Assembly: GCA_039714215.1 (NCBI GenBank)
Contig: JBDLJU010000056.1
Location: 1 to 14,949, forward strand
Source of the DNA: UBA11579 sp039714215
Lineage (GTDB): Bacteria > Chloroflexota > Anaerolineae > Anaerolineales > UBA11579
DNA length: 14,949 nucleotides
Direction: 5' to 3'
The position numbers were made by a program, and so were the translations under genes. Of the stretch, positions 12,361-14,949 are shown piece by piece. The notes beneath the pieces were generated by a model. The model searched no databases and was not told the origin of the DNA. It saw nothing but the letters and a program-made list of their open reading frames with translations. The stretch's first letter is position 1, and every line of letters begins with the position of its first letter.

Positions 12361-14919
12361 CTAAATCACTTCAACTACAGAACCGTGATCTGTTTTTCGG
12401 ATTTCGAGGCGGTTGGGGAAAGCGTCTTTGAGGGCTTCGATGTGGGTGATCACCAATATTTTTTCAAAATCAGTTTTGACCAGGTTGATCGCTTCCACCA
12501 AGCGCTGGCGGCCAATCTCATCCTGGCTGCCAAATCCTTCGTCGATTACCAGGGTTTGCAGCCGTGCCCCGGCGCGTTGGGCGAGCACTTCAGAGAGCGC
12601 CAGGCGGATGGCAAAGTTGATCCGGAAAGCTTCGCCGCCGGAGTACATCTCGTAATCGCGGATCCCGGCATTGTCGCTGATCTGGATCTCGAGAGTCTCC
12701 CGCAGGTCCTCCCGCTTGCTGTCTTTGTAGGCTTGCTGGGTGATAAAGCGGATCGACATACTCCCGCCGCTGAGGCGTTCGAGCACTTCGTTGGCTTTAC
12801 TCTCAATCTGCGGGAGGGCTTGCTCGATCAGCATCGCGGGGACGCCGTCTTTTCCAAAGGCGCGCTCCAACTGGCGGTAGTCGCCGATCTGTTTGGCGAA
12901 TTCCTCTCGCTCAGCTTCAATTTCCTGCTTCCGCTGGGAAAGGGTATCAAGCACGCTGACATTTTGCTGCGCCATACCCAGTTCCATACGCACCTTGTTT
13001 TCCTGTTCCTGCAGCTCCAGCATTTTCCGCTCGGCGGCCAGCGTATCAGGGGCTTCTGCCTGCGCGGCCGCGAGCACGGCAACCGCCTTGGTGTGAGCTT
13101 CATCCTGTTCAGCCAAGTTCTTCTGGTCTTTGGTTATTTGTTTTTCAAGCTCTTTAATTTCTCGTTCAAGTGGCGCAAGCGTCGCGCGGGCATTTTCAAG
13201 TTTTCTCAGCTCGCCTACTGCGCTGCTGAGTTCGACTTCCTGTTCTCGGGCAGCATCGTGGCTGGTGGCATCATAGCCGATCTCTTTAAGCTCCGCATCA
13301 ATTTTCGCCAACGTCTTGCGGAATTGTTTGGCAAAGTCTCTTTTTTCGAGCGTGGTGATAATCTTCTTAAGTTTCGGTGCTTCAGATTTCCCCCATTGTT
13401 TCGAGCGCTTCTCGAGGTTGGTCAGCTGGTCGCTGAGCTGGTCCAGCAGGCGGGTTTGCTCCCGGAGAGAATTGTCCAGGTCTTTGAAGCCCCCGAGCTG
13501 CTTGTCGAGCGCTTCTACCTGGCTGGTGACCTCTTTGAGCATGTCCACGTTGGCGCGGTATTTATCCCCTTTCTCTTTCCCTTCGGCTTTCAGTTCTGCG
13601 ATTAACCGCTCACGTTCCTCGGGCGAGAGCGGTTGCCCGCACAACGGGCAGTCCGCGCCCTCGGTGCTATCCAGCTGTTCGATACGGCCGACCAACTCTT
13701 CCATCTCGGCTTTCAAAAGCGGGTTTTCGGCTTTTGCTTCGGCTTGCTGCTCAAAAACCAACTGCCGCGCCTTCTCAAGTTCCGCGCGTTCCTCCATGGA
13801 AGCATTTAATTTCTTAAGCTCAATTTGAAGCTCGCCGTGTTGAGCATTCAATATTTTTTCTTCGGCGAGCTGTTCGTCCAGTTCTGCTTTTTTCTGAAGC
13901 AGCCCATCTCGCTCGGTTTCCAGGCGGGTGCGGGCGGTCTCAATTTCGGTAAGGGGTTTGTGGCGCTCCTTCTCGAACTGGTTGAATTGCTCAGAAGTTT
14001 GGTCCCACTCGGCGAGATTAATCTTGGCCTGCTCCCACTTTTTGTGGCGTTGTTCGATTTTCTTTGCCTGTGCCATCAATTCGTCGAAAGCGCTTTTTTC
14101 AGCCTGGCGTTCCGCCAGACGGTCCTGCTGGGCAGTATTTGCCTGTTGGGCGCGTTCCAGTTGCGTTGAGAGCGTGTCTACCAGCTGTTGGCGTTCGTTG
14201 AGCAGGCTGGCTTGCTGGCGAAGCTCTCCGAGTAATTTTGATTGTGTGCTGACAGTTTCGCTGATCGTCTTGAGCTGATCTTCAAGGGCTTTGAGGCGTT
14301 CCAGCCGCTGATCTTTTTCTGCCAGCTCAGTATTGATTTCCTGCAAGCGGCCATCTAAAGCGGCAATCTGGTTTTCGGAAAGCTTACGCTGCTCGGCAGT
14401 GGTCTTGCGGTAAGCTTCCCAGATTTCGAGCCCGAGGATGCTGGAGAGGATTCTCTTTCGGTCTGCGGGGCGCTGCTGGGTGAACTGGTCTGCTTTGCCC
14501 TGCAGGAAAAAGGAGGCGTTGACGAAGGTTTCGTAGTCCAGGCGGAGAATTTCTTCAATCCGTGCTTCTGTGGCGCGCATCGAGCGCTCGGTGAGCACTT
14601 TCCAGGTGTCATCGGGCGCCTGGATATGGAATTCTAAAACGGTGGTTTTACCGCGAGGTTTCACCCGGGTGACCCGGTAGCAGTTACCTTCATACATAAA
14701 GGTAAAACTTACTTCGGCAGTATCACCGCTGAGATTGATGATTGCATCGTCCCGCTTACGGGCCTGTCCAAACAGTGCCCAGGTGATCCCATCCAGCAAA
14801 GAAGATTTCCCCGCGCCATTGCCCCCCGAGATGCAGGCCAGGTTAAAGCCGGAAAAGTCAATTTCTTGAGGTTCCTGATAGGATAAAAAGCCGGACAGGG
14901 TTAGTTTGATTGGGATCAT
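12361..14919 (-). CDS. sbcC: SbcC/Rad50-type SMC-like ATPase with zinc hook
   Basis: This is the ATPase of the SbcCD (Mre11-Rad50-like) nuclease complex that opens hairpins and processes DNA ends. Residues 1-150 form the N-terminal ATPase lobe, with Walker A GGNGAGKS (32-39). Two long coiled coils follow, divided by a zinc hook CPLC (Cys424-Cys427) exactly at mid-length. The C-terminal lobe has the signature YSGGE (SGGE 760-763), Walker B LQTLVIDE (787-794, Glu794) and switch His826 (THIE). At 852 residues it is shorter than E. coli SbcC (1048) and close to archaeal Rad50, the difference lying in the coiled coils. The ATG has only a weak ribosome site, but it overlaps the TGA of an upstream frame, so translation is probably coupled. 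Confidence 0.95.
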   Translation of the reverse strand: MIPIKLTLSGFLSYQEPQEIDFSGFNLACISGGNGAGKSSLLDGITWALFGQARKRDDAIINLSGDTAEVSFTFMYEGNCYRVTRVKPRGKTTVLEFHIQAPDDTWKVLTERSMRATEARIEEILRLDYETFVNASFFLQGKADQFTQQRPADRKRILSSILGLEIWEAYRKTTAEQRKLSENQIAALDGRLQEINTELAEKDQRLERLKALEDQLKTISETVSTQSKLLGELRQQASLLNERQQLVDTLSTQLERAQQANTAQQDRLAERQAEKSAFDELMAQAKKIEQRHKKWEQAKINLAEWDQTSEQFNQFEKERHKPLTEIETARTRLETERDGLLQKKAELDEQLAEEKILNAQHGELQIELKKLNASMEERAELEKARQLVFEQQAEAKAENPLLKAEMEELVGRIEQLDSTEGADCPLCGQPLSPEERERLIAELKAEGKEKGDKYRANVDMLKEVTSQVEALDKQLGGFKDLDNSLREQTRLLDQLSDQLTNLEKRSKQWGKSEAPKLKKIITTLEKRDFAKQFRKTLAKIDAELKEIGYDATSHDAAREQEVELSSAVGELRKLENARATLAPLEREIKELEKQITKDQKNLAEQDEAHTKAVAVLAAAQAEAPDTLAAERKMLELQEQENKVRMELGMAQQNVSVLDTLSQRKQEIEAEREEFAKQIGDYRQLERAFGKDGVPAMLIEQALPQIESKANEVLERLSGGSMSIRFITQQAYKDSKREDLRETLEIQISDNAGIRDYEMYSGGEAFRINFAIRLALSEVLAQRAGARLQTLVIDEGFGSQDEIGRQRLVEAINLVKTDFEKILVITHIEALKDAFPNRLEIRKTDHGSVVEVI

Positions 14920-14949
14920 TTATCTGGCCCTTTAATGATTCGAGAAGTT
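14916..14949 (-). CDS. C-terminal end of an upstream gene, probably sbcD (partial)
   Basis: One minus-strand frame entering from the right edge reads TSRIIKGPDK and ends at a TGA that overlaps the sbcC ATG by four bases (ATGA). Bacterial sbcC is usually preceded by sbcD, encoding the Mre11-like nuclease, with just this kind of overlap. Only ten residues are visible and they carry no motif, so the identity rests on gene order alone. Another frame closes at 14932 and cannot be excluded. Confidence 0.4.
   Translation of the reverse strand, partial: TSRIIKGPDK

Noticed and set aside
12325..13605. A 426-codon open frame on the + strand opposite sbcC
   Set aside because: It is antisense to a gene with intact Walker A, zinc hook, signature and Walker B motifs. 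Its translation is Phe/Leu/Val-rich without family patterns, as expected from the reverse complement of a coiled-coil gene.

Overview
The window carries twelve protein genes plus the last codons of a thirteenth, and most of them can be named from their own sequence. GC content is moderate. Several signs together suggest an anaerobic member of the Chloroflexota, probably class Anaerolineae: a two-subunit type methylmalonyl-CoA mutase next to its epimerase, a YknXYZ/MacAB-type efflux set, a short Rad50-like SbcC, and an N-terminal lipoprotein type that I associate with S41 peptidases of that group. The phylum is an inference from memory of such proteins; no rRNA or marker gene in the window decides it.

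Left part (1-1750). A lipoprotein gene on the minus strand runs off the left edge. Next comes a gene-free stretch (800-1105) with helically phased direct repeats, a -10-like box, a perfect anti-Shine-Dalgarno octamer and an intrinsic-terminator hairpin, all in + orientation; together they could form a small regulatory RNA. The DNA repair gene tag (minus) and the lipid II flippase gene murJ (plus) are divergent and share a 77-bp promoter region.

Centre (3352-7490). A four-gene operon encodes a MarR regulator, a membrane-fusion adaptor, an ABC ATPase and a MacB/FtsX-type permease. It is preceded by two perfect dyads, one of them a typical 17-bp MarR box, and closed by a strong terminator. The genes look like a drug or peptide efflux system with its own repressor. 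Two more perfect hairpins follow the terminator.

Right-centre (7504-9257). A cysteine-cluster protein of YkgJ/DUF3109 type (minus) is divergent from an EamA/DMT-family exporter (plus). A 190-bp gene-free stretch after the exporter is full of stem-loops.

Right part (9258-14949). All genes lie on the minus strand. In transcription order they are the end of a probable sbcD, sbcC, a PEMT/ICMT-like membrane methyltransferase, methylmalonyl-CoA mutase large subunit, methylmalonyl-CoA epimerase, and a separate small conserved-looking protein. The first five are tightly spaced and look co-transcribed, mixing DNA end repair with propionyl-CoA metabolism.

A cross-cutting observation is that three genes (murJ, the cysteine-cluster gene and the 84-codon gene) have no Shine-Dalgarno sequence and carry a -10-like hexamer exactly 6 bases before the start codon, as expected for leaderless mRNAs. 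I see no CRISPR array, transposase, tRNA or rRNA.
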